A stretch of 64,000 nucleotides of DNA from Macrocystis pyrifera. Lineage: Eukaryota > Sar > Phaeophyceae > Laminariales > Laminariaceae. The notes under the pieces are model-generated. The model made no database searches. It was given only the letters and a program-made list of their open reading frames with translations, and was not told the origin of the DNA. Shown here in pieces: positions 11,393-21,231 of this stretch. The translations under genes and the position numbers were made by a program. Location: the NCBI GenBank assembly GCA_031763025.1, contig JASSKH010000026.1, forward strand, positions 8,358,408 through 8,422,407, in the 5' to 3' direction. The stretch's first letter is position 1. Every line of letters starts with the position of its first letter.

Positions 11393-11571
11393 CGGCTCAG
11401 CAAGAAGAACAGCGGGCTTCAGGCATGAACGAGGTCCGGGTTGGCTTCATTAATGCATCGCCTTTGGTTCAGGTCTGCCAAGGAGGCGGGAAGAAGGAGA
11501 TGGAGCAGCTTGGCGCAGCGAAGGTGCGAAAACTGGAAACTGAACTACTACAGCAGCAATTGACGAGTTGA
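11393..11571 (+). CDS. Short frame resembling the N-terminal strand of a CHAT domain (weak)
   Basis: The last 59 residues of an open frame begin MMASAQQEEQR and include EVRVGFINASPLVQ, then a helix-like LGAAKVRKLETELLQQQ. CHAT domains often open with a hydrophobic strand ending in an N/A-S-P motif, then a leader into a Leu/Glu-rich helix. That is the part missing from the CHAT gene at 45217. A donor-like GT follows the Q of ASPLVQ. The match is a pattern impression over about 15 residues and could be chance. The same frame is repeated at about 22356-22534. Confidence 0.2.
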
Positions 11572-11629
11572 CTGCTGTTACGCGGTGGTTATAGTACCAC
11601 AGGTACCAGGTATATACATACATACATAT

Positions 11630-11946
11630 TTTTTTATTCATCACTTTTACTTTCCAGCCCACTCGTAGGAGGTTTTACCCTCGACGATCTTCTGGACAAG
11701 CCGTGGTCACAGGTGTCGTCCCTTCTCCCCCCCGGTACGTGCCTTTATTTTTTGTCGCGCATAGGGTTCAGCATTCCCACTGCTCGTCGATTTTCATCGA
11801 ATGTAGCCAACTCACGCTTTCGCGCTTTCCGCTTATCAATTATTTATGCAAGAAAAATCCCTATGAGCATGCACTCGGTGAGACTTGAACCCACGAAATT
11901 GATCTTGACAGGCACGCGGACCACCTACCAAGCCACCGGGGACGCC
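11630..11946 (-). mobile_element. SINE-1 copy, tRNA-derived
   Basis: Read on the minus strand from 11946, the head starts GGCGTCCCCGGTGGCTTGG. It has an A-box-like TGGCTTGGTAGG and a B-box-like GTTCAAGTCTC spaced as in tRNA. A body of about 230 bases follows, with the landmarks GCGCGAGAGCGTGAGTT and TCGATGAAAATCGACGAG, and an A-rich tail past 11640. Other copies lie at 22591-22910, 26497-26818, 35716-35920 (plus) and 35921-37788 (split). No reverse transcriptase is encoded; a LINE partner elsewhere would be required. Confidence 0.85.
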
Positions 11947-12156
11947 GACCACTATACTGAACCGTGTGTGTTCTTCACATTAAACCGTCCTTCTACTCGT
12001 CGACATCCAGCAAGCCGAGCGTCCGTGCTGATTCTTCACCCTAGAAAGACACGAGCTCTGTGGTCACAGACTACGACACACAGATAACACACCGTAATGC
12101 ATTAATAGCCTACGCAATACCGTGCCTTCGCACTAGGTGCGGCCGACGCCGTAGTC

Positions 12157-12330
12157 TACTAGTAATTGGTGGTAATGAGGCGCGACCTCAGCAATACCTG
12201 CAGTAGTCATATCTGCGATGCATCATGCACAAAACATTTTATGTACATTATTGTCTTTTTTTTTTCGCAATAATGCCGTGGCATGCCGTGGCACCATGGA
12301 ACACTCCACGGACCTCCACGGCATACCATG
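12157..12330 (-). repeat. Inner part of the right arm, first duplicate
   Basis: The inverse of the inner left arm (10162-10257 and 8671-8751 without the transposon). It supplies the empty site for the 1.41 kb transposon and runs into the left LTR of Copia-2 at 12331. Confidence 0.85.
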
Positions 12331-12830
12331 TGTTGAGTAGCCCCTGTGCTCCGGGCGCCCTTGTTGTTGTTGCCGAGGGGGATAGCCCGATGCTCGGCGG
12401 AAAAGAAAGACGAAATAAACCCTATAAACAACCCGTACCCTTGTCGTGGCTGAGGAGCCCTGTTGATGATATGAAATGTATTGAAGCTGGACTTGATAGC
12501 AGCGGTGGCGGTGGCGTGTTAGCCCCTGGGTGGACGGACCCCCTTTTGTACGGTGGCTGATTAACCCCGGTTTAGTAGTTTGGATTGAAGGACGCGGAGT
12601 CCTGGACACGGAGTCCTCGACACGGAGTCGGGAAAGGAAGTAGATTACAAGAAGAAGTAGCAAGCCACAGCGTACGTCACAGACACATGCGGCCTAAAAC
12701 ACAATTCAGGGGTAAAGATGGTATCCCGATCGTAGATCCACTCAGACACGAAACCCCCCCGAATCTCCGCAATACCTCACGGGATATTTCCTCTCAAGAT
12801 AATCTGACAATGCTGTGAGTATACTTTTCA
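12331..12830 (-). repeat. 3' LTR of Copia-2
   Basis: On the plus strand it begins TGTTGAGTAG and ends ATACTTTTCA (TG...CA). It is adjacent to a purine-rich AGCAGGGGGC (minus strand, 12831-12840), the likely polypurine tract. The short open frames inside are LTR sequence. Confidence 0.95.
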
Positions 12831-12840
12831 GCCCCCTGCT

Positions 12841-13442
12841 CGCGACATTGTCATGATTTCGACCCGAATCTTCAACTCCTCGTCAAATTGTCATACCGGA
12901 AATCATACTTGTACTCATTCAATACAGAAAACAACGTTCTCACTATCATTCAAATCATTCCTCAATCAATACCAAAAATAAATTCCAAGAAAATCAAACC
13001 ATCCTCGCATCCTGGAATTCAAAAATATTTCGAACAGAGAAGATAACTCCAACGATTCAAACATTGTTTTCGAAACCTACCCAAATCGTCAATGTAAAAC
13101 GGCAATTCTGCGAGGTTTCATCAATCCTAAAATGTAGTCCCTTTTCAAAATCGCCAGGGTAAAACGGCAATTCTTCATTTCTTCAAATATCCAATTTCGT
13201 GAAATCGCATGGTAAAACGCCAATTTCACGTCAAGGTATCAAAACTAAAAAATATAGATTGCGCAGTGGAAACCACCCTTGTAAAATGGTAATTTCATGT
13301 TATCCTCCACAAACTGCGCTCCAACAGAACCAACCAGAAAAAACATGCGGTGTCACCAAGTGAAAACGGTGAACCCGACAAACTCCATAAAATCACGAAC
13401 ACTTAATCCTCCATCTGAAAACAAAAACTGTCATCCGAAAAA
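12841..13442 (-). other. Copia-2 3' untranslated region with a degenerate short repeat
   Basis: AT-rich, non-coding. The motif GTAAAACGGCAATTTC recurs about four times at roughly 60 base spacing (near 13095, 13160, 13210 and 13280). No open frame of interest. Confidence 0.7.
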
Positions 13443-14984
13443 TCACCTCAAATTCATCACAAAATTCCGGTGGAACTCAAACTCTCTCTCAGGCAACGGC
13501 TTCGTGAGAAAGTCTGCGTGCTGGTACCTCGAAGCTACGTGAATAATTTCCAATTCCTTCCTCTCCACTAGCTCCCTCAGAAAGTGGTGCCGCACGTCAA
13601 TGTGCTTCGAGTTCGAATTCGAAATCGGATGCTTCGCGATCTGAATCGCCCCCTCGTTATCCTCAAACAAAGGAATGCACGGCATACCAGCCTTCGGCAA
13701 CATGAACCGCCATACCTGCCTCAGAAACAAAATATCGTGCGCAACCATAGCCATGCTCACATACTCTGCCTGCGTCGTAGATGTTGTCACACAATTCTGC
13801 GTCTTCGAGATACAGCTGACCGGCCCCCCCGCACACAGAATCACTCCTCCTGACACCGACCTCCTGTCTGCTGCCTTGCTTGCGTAGTCAGCGTCTGCAA
13901 ATGCAACCAAGTTCAGCCCCTCGACAGTACCTCTCTGAAATGAAATACCAAAATGGCTCGTCCTCACTGCATACCCCAGGATATTGAGCGCCGCATTCCA
14001 GTGAATCAGTTTCGGCGAACTGCAATACCTCGCTACTGCCCGTACTGCGTTCAAAAGATCGGGTCTGGTCAACCGAGCGACCCACAGAAGCGATCCGACC
14101 AATTGTCGAAAAGGTTCGTTCACCTCCGGCTCATCTACATCAAACTCCCAAAGTCTGTACGTCGTGCTCAACGGCGTACTTTTCCCCCACGTAACACCGT
14201 ATTCTCCTGCCAGGTTGTCGACGTATGTCTTCTGGGAAACCGTCAATCTTCCTGCCTCCCTGTCTCTCTCGTAATAGCACCCGGAATACCACGTCAAATC
14301 CCCCAAGTTCTTCACTGGAACCAATTTGTTCAGGTCTTCCTTGAACTGATCACACCTTGCCTGTTCTCCCACTGCAAAAATGTCGTCGACGTGAACCACC
14401 AAGAGCAAAACGACTTTTCCTTCCTCAATCAGACGAAACACACATGGATCTGCCAGGCACTGTTCGAAACTCAGACGCAAAAGACATTTCTTCAACTTCG
14501 CAAACCACTGCCTGGATGCCTGCCTCAACCCGTAAAGACTCTTGCCCAAATTCACGATCTTCCCCGACAACGCACCACATCCCTGCGGTAAACGCATGAA
14601 CACCTCTTCCTCGAGTTCCGCTCGGACGAAAGCCTGATCAACATCCAGGTGAAACAACCCCAAGTCAAGCTCACACGCCAAGGCTGCCAGCAAACGAACA
14701 CACGACACATCTACAGTAGGTGCATACAGTTCCCCAAAATCCAAGAATTCTCTCTGCATATCACCTCTGGCAACAAGTCTCGCCTTCGCTTTCACAGGCC
14801 AACCGAACGCATCAACCTTCCAGTCAAACACCCATTTCGACCCGATACAATTGTCTATCTGCTGTTGCTCCGGCACAGGCTCGAAAACCTGTCCTTCAGC
14901 CAACCCGTGAATTTCTCTCTGCATGGCATCTGAAAACTGCACCGAATGATCACCCTGCACGGCATCCCTGTAACTTTTCGGCAC
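13443..14984 (-). CDS. Copia-2 reverse transcriptase and RNase H
   Basis: 513 residues, complete. The RT has its N-terminal KWVFDWKVDAFG block (about 50-61), FHLDVDQAF with the first catalytic Asp (111-119), SLYGLRQASRQW (149-160) and VHVDDIFAVG with the catalytic Asp pair (about 197-206). RNase H follows with FADADYASK, TTSTTQAEYVSM, FEDNEGAIQIAKHP, KHIDVRHHF and HADFLTKPL. It copies the element RNA in virus-like particles and removes the template strand. It is in the same frame as the preceding integrase-tail segment, separated by one TGA codon at 15003-15005, so it would be made only by readthrough or if the TGA is a recent mutation. The first ATG used here is internal to the polyprotein. 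Confidence 0.93.
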   Translation of the reverse strand: MPKSYRDAVQGDHSVQFSDAMQREIHGLAEGQVFEPVPEQQQIDNCIGSKWVFDWKVDAFGWPVKAKARLVARGDMQREFLDFGELYAPTVDVSCVRLLAALACELDLGLFHLDVDQAFVRAELEEEVFMRLPQGCGALSGKIVNLGKSLYGLRQASRQWFAKLKKCLLRLSFEQCLADPCVFRLIEEGKVVLLLVVHVDDIFAVGEQARCDQFKEDLNKLVPVKNLGDLTWYSGCYYERDREAGRLTVSQKTYVDNLAGEYGVTWGKSTPLSTTYRLWEFDVDEPEVNEPFRQLVGSLLWVARLTRPDLLNAVRAVARYCSSPKLIHWNAALNILGYAVRTSHFGISFQRGTVEGLNLVAFADADYASKAADRRSVSGGVILCAGGPVSCISKTQNCVTTSTTQAEYVSMAMVAHDILFLRQVWRFMLPKAGMPCIPLFEDNEGAIQIAKHPISNSNSKHIDVRHHFLRELVERKELEIIHVASRYQHADFLTKPLPEREFEFHRNFVMNLR

Positions 14985-15002
14985 GTGAAGGTCACTCGCG
15001 TG

Positions 15003-16025
15003 TCAAGTGGGCATTTCGGGACGCTGAAGAGGCGGAACCTCGTCACGAATGACCGCATCGATATGCTCCCTCGTCGCACAGGCAGTCCTCTCCCACGCCG
15101 CCATCACGTTCGGCCCGACCTGAGAAGCAAGACCCAAACGGTGCCCATCTCCCGGCGAAGACTCCGGCAGCGGCGAGTTTACGGCCCCATCCACCATCGG
15201 GGAAAGCATCCTCTGCTCCGCGATCGCCCGTGCTTGCAGCCGAGTGCGCCCTTGAATCCGACGATCCCCTTCACCCCCGACCTGTCTCATAGCATGCGGA
15301 GTGAGAGGCGGAAATCTCGCGGCAGCTGCCGGCGGCGGGCGCTGTTGCCGCGACGACGCCGCCGGCGTCGGCTCAGATGATGATGAACCACCAAGCGAAG
15401 AAGCTCCATGGATCGGGGACGGAGACCATGCCGGAAGCGGGTGCGAGCCGGACGACGGCGCTCCCGATGCTTGCTGCGGCGACGGCGCCGGCGATGACGC
15501 GGCCGGCGCAGAAGACGGCGAAGCTCCTCTGGGCAGCGGCATGGCTCCGAACCTGGGCGGCTCCACGGACAACGGCGACGGCGCGGCGGCCCTGAACGGC
15601 GGCGGAGCGGCAGGCCCTTGCGGCGGCACGAACTGGATCTGGAAACCTGGGTGCGGGGGCGGCGCAGGCGCGGAAGGGGAGAGAGGGACACCGACTCCAC
15701 GTGAATTCCCCCCCCCCGACGACGGCAGCGACGCCCACGATACGTTGCTCGTGTAGCAAACATGCCCCGTGCGCGCCTTCACGACCTTGACGCAGCAGTC
15801 CGCGTGGTTGTCGCCTCCGTTCAGGTAGTGGCAGACGACGGCCTGGTCCTCCATCTTGTTCCGCCGCTCGACGCGCATGTATCCTCGCTGGAAAAAAAAA
15901 ACGGCAGGACACGGAAAGGCCCCTTCTTCCCGGTGAACAGCTCCTGCGGCGACCGGCGGCCCTCGTTTGCGGTCGTCCCCGACTGGTTGAACGCCTCCGT
16001 CGCCCATTTTGCAGACTCGGCCCAC
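15003..16025 (-). CDS. Copia-2 integrase C-terminal region and linker
   Basis: This frame picks up after the frameshift at the poly-A run near 15891-15900. The region VFFFQRGYMRVERRNK to CYTSNVSW resembles the end of the copia integrase. It continues as a long Pro/Ala/Ser-rich low-complexity linker (about residues 120-260) and ends EVPPLQRPEMPT followed by TGA. Mirror open frames on the opposite strand at 15301-15756 are shadows of this GC-rich linker. It is part of the polyprotein and not a separate protein. Confidence 0.8.
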   Translation of the reverse strand: MGRVCKMGDGGVQPVGDDRKRGPPVAAGAVHREEGAFPCPAVFFFQRGYMRVERRNKMEDQAVVCHYLNGGDNHADCCVKVVKARTGHVCYTSNVSWASLPSSGGGNSRGVGVPLSPSAPAPPPHPGFQIQFVPPQGPAAPPPFRAAAPSPLSVEPPRFGAMPLPRGASPSSAPAASSPAPSPQQASGAPSSGSHPLPAWSPSPIHGASSLGGSSSSEPTPAASSRQQRPPPAAAARFPPLTPHAMRQVGGEGDRRIQGRTRLQARAIAEQRMLSPMVDGAVNSPLPESSPGDGHRLGLASQVGPNVMAAWERTACATREHIDAVIRDEVPPLQRPEMPT

Positions 16026-16873
16026 AGCTTGTCGCCGCGCTCGTCGAGGCCGGGGATGTTCGAGAAACCCCCAGGCCCGAGAAGACGGGCGGCACAGCGC
16101 CGCGCAGCCATCCCCGCCTTGTTCGCCCGCCAGATCGCGCTTTCGGCCACTCCGTTGTACTGCTGGACGCCGGGCGGAGAAAACTCGACGGCGATGCCCG
16201 CGCTCGCGCAGAAATCGCGGAAAGCGACGCTGGTCCAGACGGCGTCGTTGTCCACGCGAATGCAGCGGACGGGGCGCTTGGCGATGCGAGCGAGATCCAC
16301 GATGAGACGCTTGAACACCACGAGACCCTCCGATCGCCGCCGCAAAGCGTACGACTTGGAAAACCGCGTCGCGCTATCCACGGCGTACAGCATGTAGCAA
16401 TTGCCGCCGAGGGAAGCGCTGTACGGCCCGCAGAAGTCGAGGTGCACGAGGTCGTTCGGCTCCTCCGCCCGCGAGCCCGCCCTTTTTCTCACGGGTGTGT
16501 TCCTCCCCTTCGCTGCCATGCAATCCCCACACGGCTGCATCACACCTGTGAGAGTGATACCCTGTTGGCGGGCGGTCTCTCGCAACAGAAATTCGGAAAG
16601 GTGGCCATTCGCACGGTGGAAGTCGTTAACGTCGATGTGTGACGTGCGGTTTCCCACAAAGAACGGATTCGAACCGGGACCCAAAACAGCATTCGCCTGC
16701 TCATGCTCTATTCTGTCAAACTGTCGCGCGTCCATTTCTGCTTCACTCTCTGGGATCACTTCAGGCGAGAAACACCAACTGGAACTCTCATCACAACCAC
16801 CGTCAGGCCTCACGTCACTCAGAACTCCCTCGACTTCCCGACGAGGTGCATGTCGGGATGCGTTTCTGCACAC
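15821..16873 (-). CDS. Copia-2 integrase core
   Basis: It has the HHCC zinc-binding motif (FHRANGH with CGDCMAAKG) and then the DDE catalytic core. The catalytic residues are Asp in HLDFCGPY, Asp in RVDNDAVW and Glu in YNGVAESAI. It inserts the cDNA into the genome. The frame begins after a shift near 16870 and is lost at the A10 run near 15891-15900, where translation runs into an unrelated tail. All three catalytic acidic residues are present. Confidence 0.92.
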   Translation of the reverse strand: MCRNASRHAPRREVEGVLSDVRPDGGCDESSSWCFSPEVIPESEAEMDARQFDRIEHEQANAVLGPGSNPFFVGNRTSHIDVNDFHRANGHLSEFLLRETARQQGITLTGVMQPCGDCMAAKGRNTPVRKRAGSRAEEPNDLVHLDFCGPYSASLGGNCYMLYAVDSATRFSKSYALRRRSEGLVVFKRLIVDLARIAKRPVRCIRVDNDAVWTSVAFRDFCASAGIAVEFSPPGVQQYNGVAESAIWRANKAGMAARRCAARLLGPGGFSNIPGLDERGDKLWAESAKWATEAFNQSGTTANEGRRSPQELFTGKKGPFRVLPFFFSSEDTCASSGGTRWRTRPSSATT

Positions 16874-17701
16874 AAAGACAAGTCGAAAAAAAACGAATTC
16901 GCAACATTACGTACGTCATCTGATGCAGGCGGGCAAGACGGAGTCGGAAACAATCGGGGAACACTGATCACCTGCCTGCTTGGGTCGTTGGGCAAACGTG
17001 TGGCATACAAGAAATCGCTCGATTTACCACGTGCAAAGTTGAGTTGCCCTTCCATGAGGTGGGTACCCGTGGGATCGAGGGTAACGACCTGGCGGTGAGA
17101 AGCTTTCCACGCGGAAAAAAGGTTGAAGCCGATCTGTGGTGCATACAAAACTTCCTTCAATTGCACGTCAAAATCCTTCACGAATCCGTCTTCATCATAC
17201 ATGTGGAATCGCAAGTTGATGCTTCCTACCCCTACCACGGGAATCATGCCTTTGTTTCCAATCTGGATGAACTCGCGGTTTGGCTCAACGTCACGCAAAT
17301 CGTACATGAGAGTCTTGTCGTTCGTTACGTACGACGTGGATCCAGAATCAGACGTCCATTTCTCACTTCCGGGAGGGGAGGGAGTGAGCGAGGATTGGGG
17401 TTCGCACAGCAGAGCAGCACTCACAGCAGATTCCGTCACATGCGCACTCACAAGCACAGTCTCACTCTCCTTAGTCACACCAGACTTGCACTCAGAAGCA
17501 GGAGATTCCACACCGAAATCAATCAAGTCAGACGCCGAATCAGACACCAAATCGGACACCAAATCAAACTTGCCTCGAGACACATTCAATGCCACACAGC
17601 TACGAAGAGGCCCTTGAGACGACGGCGATCCGGAAGAGGGAGACGACGAAGTGAGAGAGAATGAGGCGGCGCTGGCGGGCTGCTGAACTCCGTATTGCTG
17701 T

Positions 17702-17746
<45 letters not shown>

Positions 17747-18759
17747 TGCTGCTGTGACGCGCCGTTCGGTTCCAGATACCGCATCGGCTGAAAGGCGTCT
17801 GGTCCAGCTGGAGAGTATCCTGCGTAAGAGCCGTATGTGCCATCGCCATGAACGGCGGGCTGCGGCGGGTAAACTCCCCCGCCGCCGGAGAAATAGCCTG
17901 AGCCGTATCCTCCGCTCACGTCTCCGTAGCCTTCCCGAGAGCCGCTCGCTTGAGCTGCGAGGCCGTACTCTTGCGTCTCGGGGGAGTACTGCTGCTCCTC
18001 GTAGGATTGCCATTCCGAAGCAGCCCAGCGCTCGTCCGCAGTAGCGTTGTACCCGTAGCCGTCGTTGTGCCCAGCGTAGTTCGCGTAACGCGGGGGCCCG
18101 TTGTGGGTGGCAGAGCGAGGCGGAAAATTAGGGCGGAAATTCGGTGCTCTGCTCGCCCCCCTGCCGCCGGAGGAGGAAGGACGCCCGTCCGCGAAACCTC
18201 TCCCCCCCGGTTGGCGACCCGTGTACCCTGCAGGCCCGCGTCCACGACCAGGTGCCTGCCTTGGCGGGAGGCCTCGACCCCAATTCCCGTCTGAACGTTG
18301 TGGCTGCTCCCTGGGTCGATCTTGCACGAAGTCCGGGCGGCGAATTCCGTCAATTTCCCGCCCCGTCTGTCGGCCTTCATGCGCAAATCCCTGGGCTCCT
18401 CTCTGCTCGCGGAAGGCCAAGAATTCCTCGAACTCCCGTCGAAGGGCCACGCAGTCCGCGGTGTTGTGGGAGTCGTTCGGGCCGTGTCGTCTGCAGAACA
18501 TCGGTGACTGTTGGTGAGGGCCTCGCTCGCCTGCTCCGCCACCGTTCCATCCGGCAGCGCCTGCTCCTCCACCGTTCCATCCTGCAGCGCGTGCTCCTCC
18601 ACCGTTCCATCCTGCAGCGCGTGCTCCACCATCATCCTGGCCCCTGCCGTAGGATGGTCCACTCCGACCCATGCCGCCAGTGTAGAGCGCGTGCCTCGTC
18701 TCCTCACTTCGGTGTCCCTCTCCCCCGGACTGCCGACGCTCGTGCTGGGCCTGTGTCAA
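16819..18759 (-). CDS. Copia-2 gag C-terminus, zinc-knuckle-like motif and protease
   Basis: The N-terminal third carries Gly/Arg-rich repeats and one Cys/His motif (CRRHGPNDSHNTADC), a variant retroviral knuckle. A pure glutamine tract of about 19 residues (CTG repeat on the plus strand near 17697-17753) follows. The protease motif is TSDSGSTSYVTN (aspartic protease D-S-G), followed by a region typical of copia protease. Mirror frames encoding poly-Ala or poly-Ser on other strands are shadows of the CTG run. The frame is joined to gag by a shift at the A12 run near 18790-18801. Confidence 0.88.
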
Positions 18760-19663
18760 GGTAAACTCCAGGTGTTTCCTCGAGAGATTCGGAAAAAAAA
18801 AAAATAAGGGATTCCCGAGCGCGGGTAAAAGAGGTGTTTAGACGTCGGGCGATATGACGACATACAACATCTTCAGGCTTTTTACCGTGGCCACTAGGGC
18901 CCAAGCGGGAGTTCATGTTCATCACGATAGTCTCCCCACGACGAAGGTATTCCAAGACATCTTCACCATCGCCCTGCCACAACTCGTTCCATTCCCTCTC
19001 TAAACGCTCTCCCTCCATGTCATATCCTTCTCTGTACTGTGACACAAAAATCCTCCATCCTTGCTGAGGGCTCCCAGACGCGACGATTCGGTTTTGAGTC
19101 GGACCGTCGGTGATTTTTGTCAGCAGCAAGTTCCATACTCTCAAAGACTTCTCCACTCTTTCTGCACCTCTGTTCAATTTGAGCATTTCCAAATCCACGT
19201 CAGGCAACCCTACGGGAATGTCCTCGTACCCAAGAACGTCAGACAATTTCTCAGCTGCCAGATATGCACGAAATGAACTCTCAAACACCCTAAACTTAGT
19301 GTGAAGGCTTTCTCCTTTTCCTACCATACCAGTCCACTCTCTAATCTCAAGTTTAGTTCGTACTTCTACAGTTGTAGACATGCCTGAAGGGTGGGCGGCC
19401 CCGCTCTGTTGCCCAACCCCTTGACGTATCAGATCCGCCAGGATTGTCAGCCGCCGGATGTCCTCTGGACTCGGCAGGTCCTGTCGTGCATCCTCCCTCC
19501 TTTCCTCTGAGGCCACCCCTCGCTGATCAGCCTCATCCTGACCAGAATCCTGAGGAGATGCTGCTGCTCCTCCTCCTCCTCCCATCGCCATGTCTCCATC
19601 GATGACTGGCGTAATCCAAGTCCCCAGATAAGGAATCCTAAACGGGAAGAACCTCATCCTCAC
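18704..19663 (-). CDS. Copia-2 Gag
   Basis: 319 residues, the first large frame after the 5' LTR and the tRNA primer site. The middle (about 100-290) is helical and charged, like UBN2-type copia gag, with WTGMVGKGESLHTKF and VLEYLRRGETIVMNMN. It would form the particle shell. The last 30 residues (from about LIFFFSESL) are out of frame with the next segment because of the A12 run, so the true product probably continues into the protein encoded upstream of 18759. The start ATG at 19663 is the first in-frame one; a downstream Met (MAMGGGGG) is an alternative. Confidence 0.88.
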   Translation of the reverse strand: MRMRFFPFRIPYLGTWITPVIDGDMAMGGGGGAAASPQDSGQDEADQRGVASEERREDARQDLPSPEDIRRLTILADLIRQGVGQQSGAAHPSGMSTTVEVRTKLEIREWTGMVGKGESLHTKFRVFESSFRAYLAAEKLSDVLGYEDIPVGLPDVDLEMLKLNRGAERVEKSLRVWNLLLTKITDGPTQNRIVASGSPQQGWRIFVSQYREGYDMEGERLEREWNELWQGDGEDVLEYLRRGETIVMNMNSRLGPSGHGKKPEDVVCRHIARRLNTSFTRARESLIFFFSESLEETPGVYLDTGPARASAVRGRGTPK

Positions 19664-19708
19664 AGCCCTTTTGCACAGAAGCGTGGACGACTCGTACCAA
19701 TGCTAGCG

Positions 19709-20208
19709 TGTTGAGTAGCCCCTGTGCTCCGGGCGCCCTTGTTGTTGTTGCCGAGGGGGATAGCCCGATGCTCGGCGGAAAAGAAAGACGAAATAAACCC
19801 TATAAACAACCCGTACCCTTGTCGTGGCTGAGGAGCCCTGTTGATGATATGAAATGTATTGAAGCTGGACTTGATAGCAGCGGTGGCGGTGGCGTGTTAG
19901 CCCCTGGGTGGACGGACCCCCTTTTGTACGGTGGCTGATTAACCCCGGTTTAGTAGTTTGGATTGAAGGACGCGGAGTCCTGGACACGGAGTCCTCGACA
20001 CGGAGTCGGGAAAGGAAGTAGATTACAAGAAGAAGTAGCAAGCCACAGCGTACGTCACAGACACATGCGGCCTAAAACACAATTCAGGGGTAAAGATGGT
20101 ATCCCGATCGTAGATCCACTCAGACACGAAACCCCCCCGAATCTCCGCAATACCTCACGGGATATTTCCTCTCAAGATAATCTGACAATGCTGTGAGTAT
20201 ACTTTTCA
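19709..20208 (-). repeat. 5' LTR of Copia-2
   Basis: It appears identical to 12331-12830 over 500 bases. Just inside (minus strand, from 19708) lies CGCTAGCATTGGTACGAGTC, whose TTGGTACGAG part resembles a primer-binding site for an initiator-type tRNA. Copia-1b has a similar TGGTACAAG sequence inside its 5' LTR. Confidence 0.95.
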
Positions 20209-21231
20209 CATGGGACCTTAACCCTAACCCTAACCCTAACCCTAACCCTAACCCTAACCCCAACCCCTAACCCTAACCTAGGTGCCGAGGACATTGGGGT
20301 ACCGTTGGGGTTGCCATGACATTCCGTGGGGTTGCCATGGAGCGCCGTGGCGGTAGCTGCGGGGGTTGCCATGGTACTACCCATGGCATGTCATGGCAAC
20401 CCCCACGGCGTGCCATGGAATCTATTGCCACACCATGGTATGCCGTGGTGATGCCATGGTATGCCATGGGCGGTACCATGGCAATGCCACGGCATGCCCA
20501 CGACAAGGTCAAATAGTGTAGAACCCTGTTTGTGCTGAACCAACACGAACGAACATCTACTGCTGCTGCTGCTGTACCTACTACCTATACGCCGTCGTTG
20601 GTGAATCTCATAACCGTAAATATTCTTGGCATCATATCCTGCTCTTGAAAAACACAGACAGCACAGCAGTACGGACACACCTGAAACAAATACCAGGTAC
20701 TGGATTTTGTCGTGTGTATCCTGGTATTTCCACCTCGAAATCCGGCATAGTAATTTGAAGACGAAAATATGTACTACTGCTGTGTGACCACGGAACTGGC
20801 TGTCGACGGGTGGAAAGAACAAGACGACAAATAGACACACACCTGATATTTTTCCGTTTGTTGTTTTATCTTTCGAATTGGGTTGTTGTTATTCTTTTTC
20901 TCTGAGACGTGGGAGGGAGTTTTCCATTGTTCGGCATGAAACCGACGTCACTGACGGTTTTCCATGTTCATACCGACACCCTGTTACTCCGTGTAACAGC
21001 CCTGTTACTCCGTGTAACAGCCTCTATTACTCCATGTAATAGTTCTCTCTATTACTCCATGTAATAGTCCTATTACTCCCTCCCTTGGGCCCCCTCGACT
21101 GGGGCCTACTGTGAGGTCTCGGACGACCGAGTACCCCAAATGGTCTTCGACCATTCCAACTCCTGACAGTACGGAAATTCTGGTAGATTGACCTTCAATT
21201 TTTCAGGAAGGCTTTGCTCTTTATCACGTAG
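20209..21231 (-). repeat. Truncated third copy of the TIR arm
   Basis: It matches 23291-24309 and, in inverse, about 7670-8690: telomeric tract at 20215-20277, CCATGG lattice, hairpin quartet and the end of the 122-residue frame. It breaks at CACGTAG and continues directly into the central segment (GGTATCTATC). This is the junction of a tandem duplication of about 3.1 kb. Confidence 0.9.

Larger units (their letters stand above)
10258..12156. other. Central (loop) segment of the palindromic element, first copy
   Basis: This 1.9 kb segment lies between inverted arm edges (AATTACTAGTA on the left, its inverse on the right). It contains a MITE-1 (10755-10859), a GT microsatellite near 11118-11142, a short open frame ending at 11571, a minus-strand SINE-1 (11630-11946) and a fragment of dispersed repeat R4 (about 11950-12085). 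A second, slightly diverged copy lies at 21232-23120 in the same orientation. No transposase or other long reading frame is present. Confidence 0.8.
12331..20208 (-). mobile_element. Copia-2: nearly intact Ty1/copia LTR retrotransposon
   Basis: A 7.88 kb element with 500 bp LTRs at 12331-12830 and 19709-20208 that show no difference by eye. The internal order is gag, protease, integrase, reverse transcriptase, RNase H, which is the copia order. The flanks read ACCATG before and CATGGG after, so the target duplication is CATG, 4 bp instead of the usual 5. The pre-insertion site survives at 23281-23292. The identical LTRs mean a recent insertion. Three frameshifts and one in-frame stop interrupt the polyprotein. 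Confidence 0.95.

Noticed and set aside
15301-15756. 151-residue Gly/Asp-rich frame on the plus strand
   Set aside because: Mirror of the GC-rich Pro/Ala linker of Copia-2 on the minus strand.
17586-18044. Poly-Ala and poly-Ser open frames near 17700
   Set aside because: Shadows of the CTG run that encodes the glutamine tract of Copia-2 in the correct minus-strand frame.
18785-18805. Programmed -1 frameshift in Copia-2 at the A12 run
   Set aside because: Possible, but other breaks in the same element are also at homopolymers, so read error or mutation is more economical; no stem downstream was recognised.
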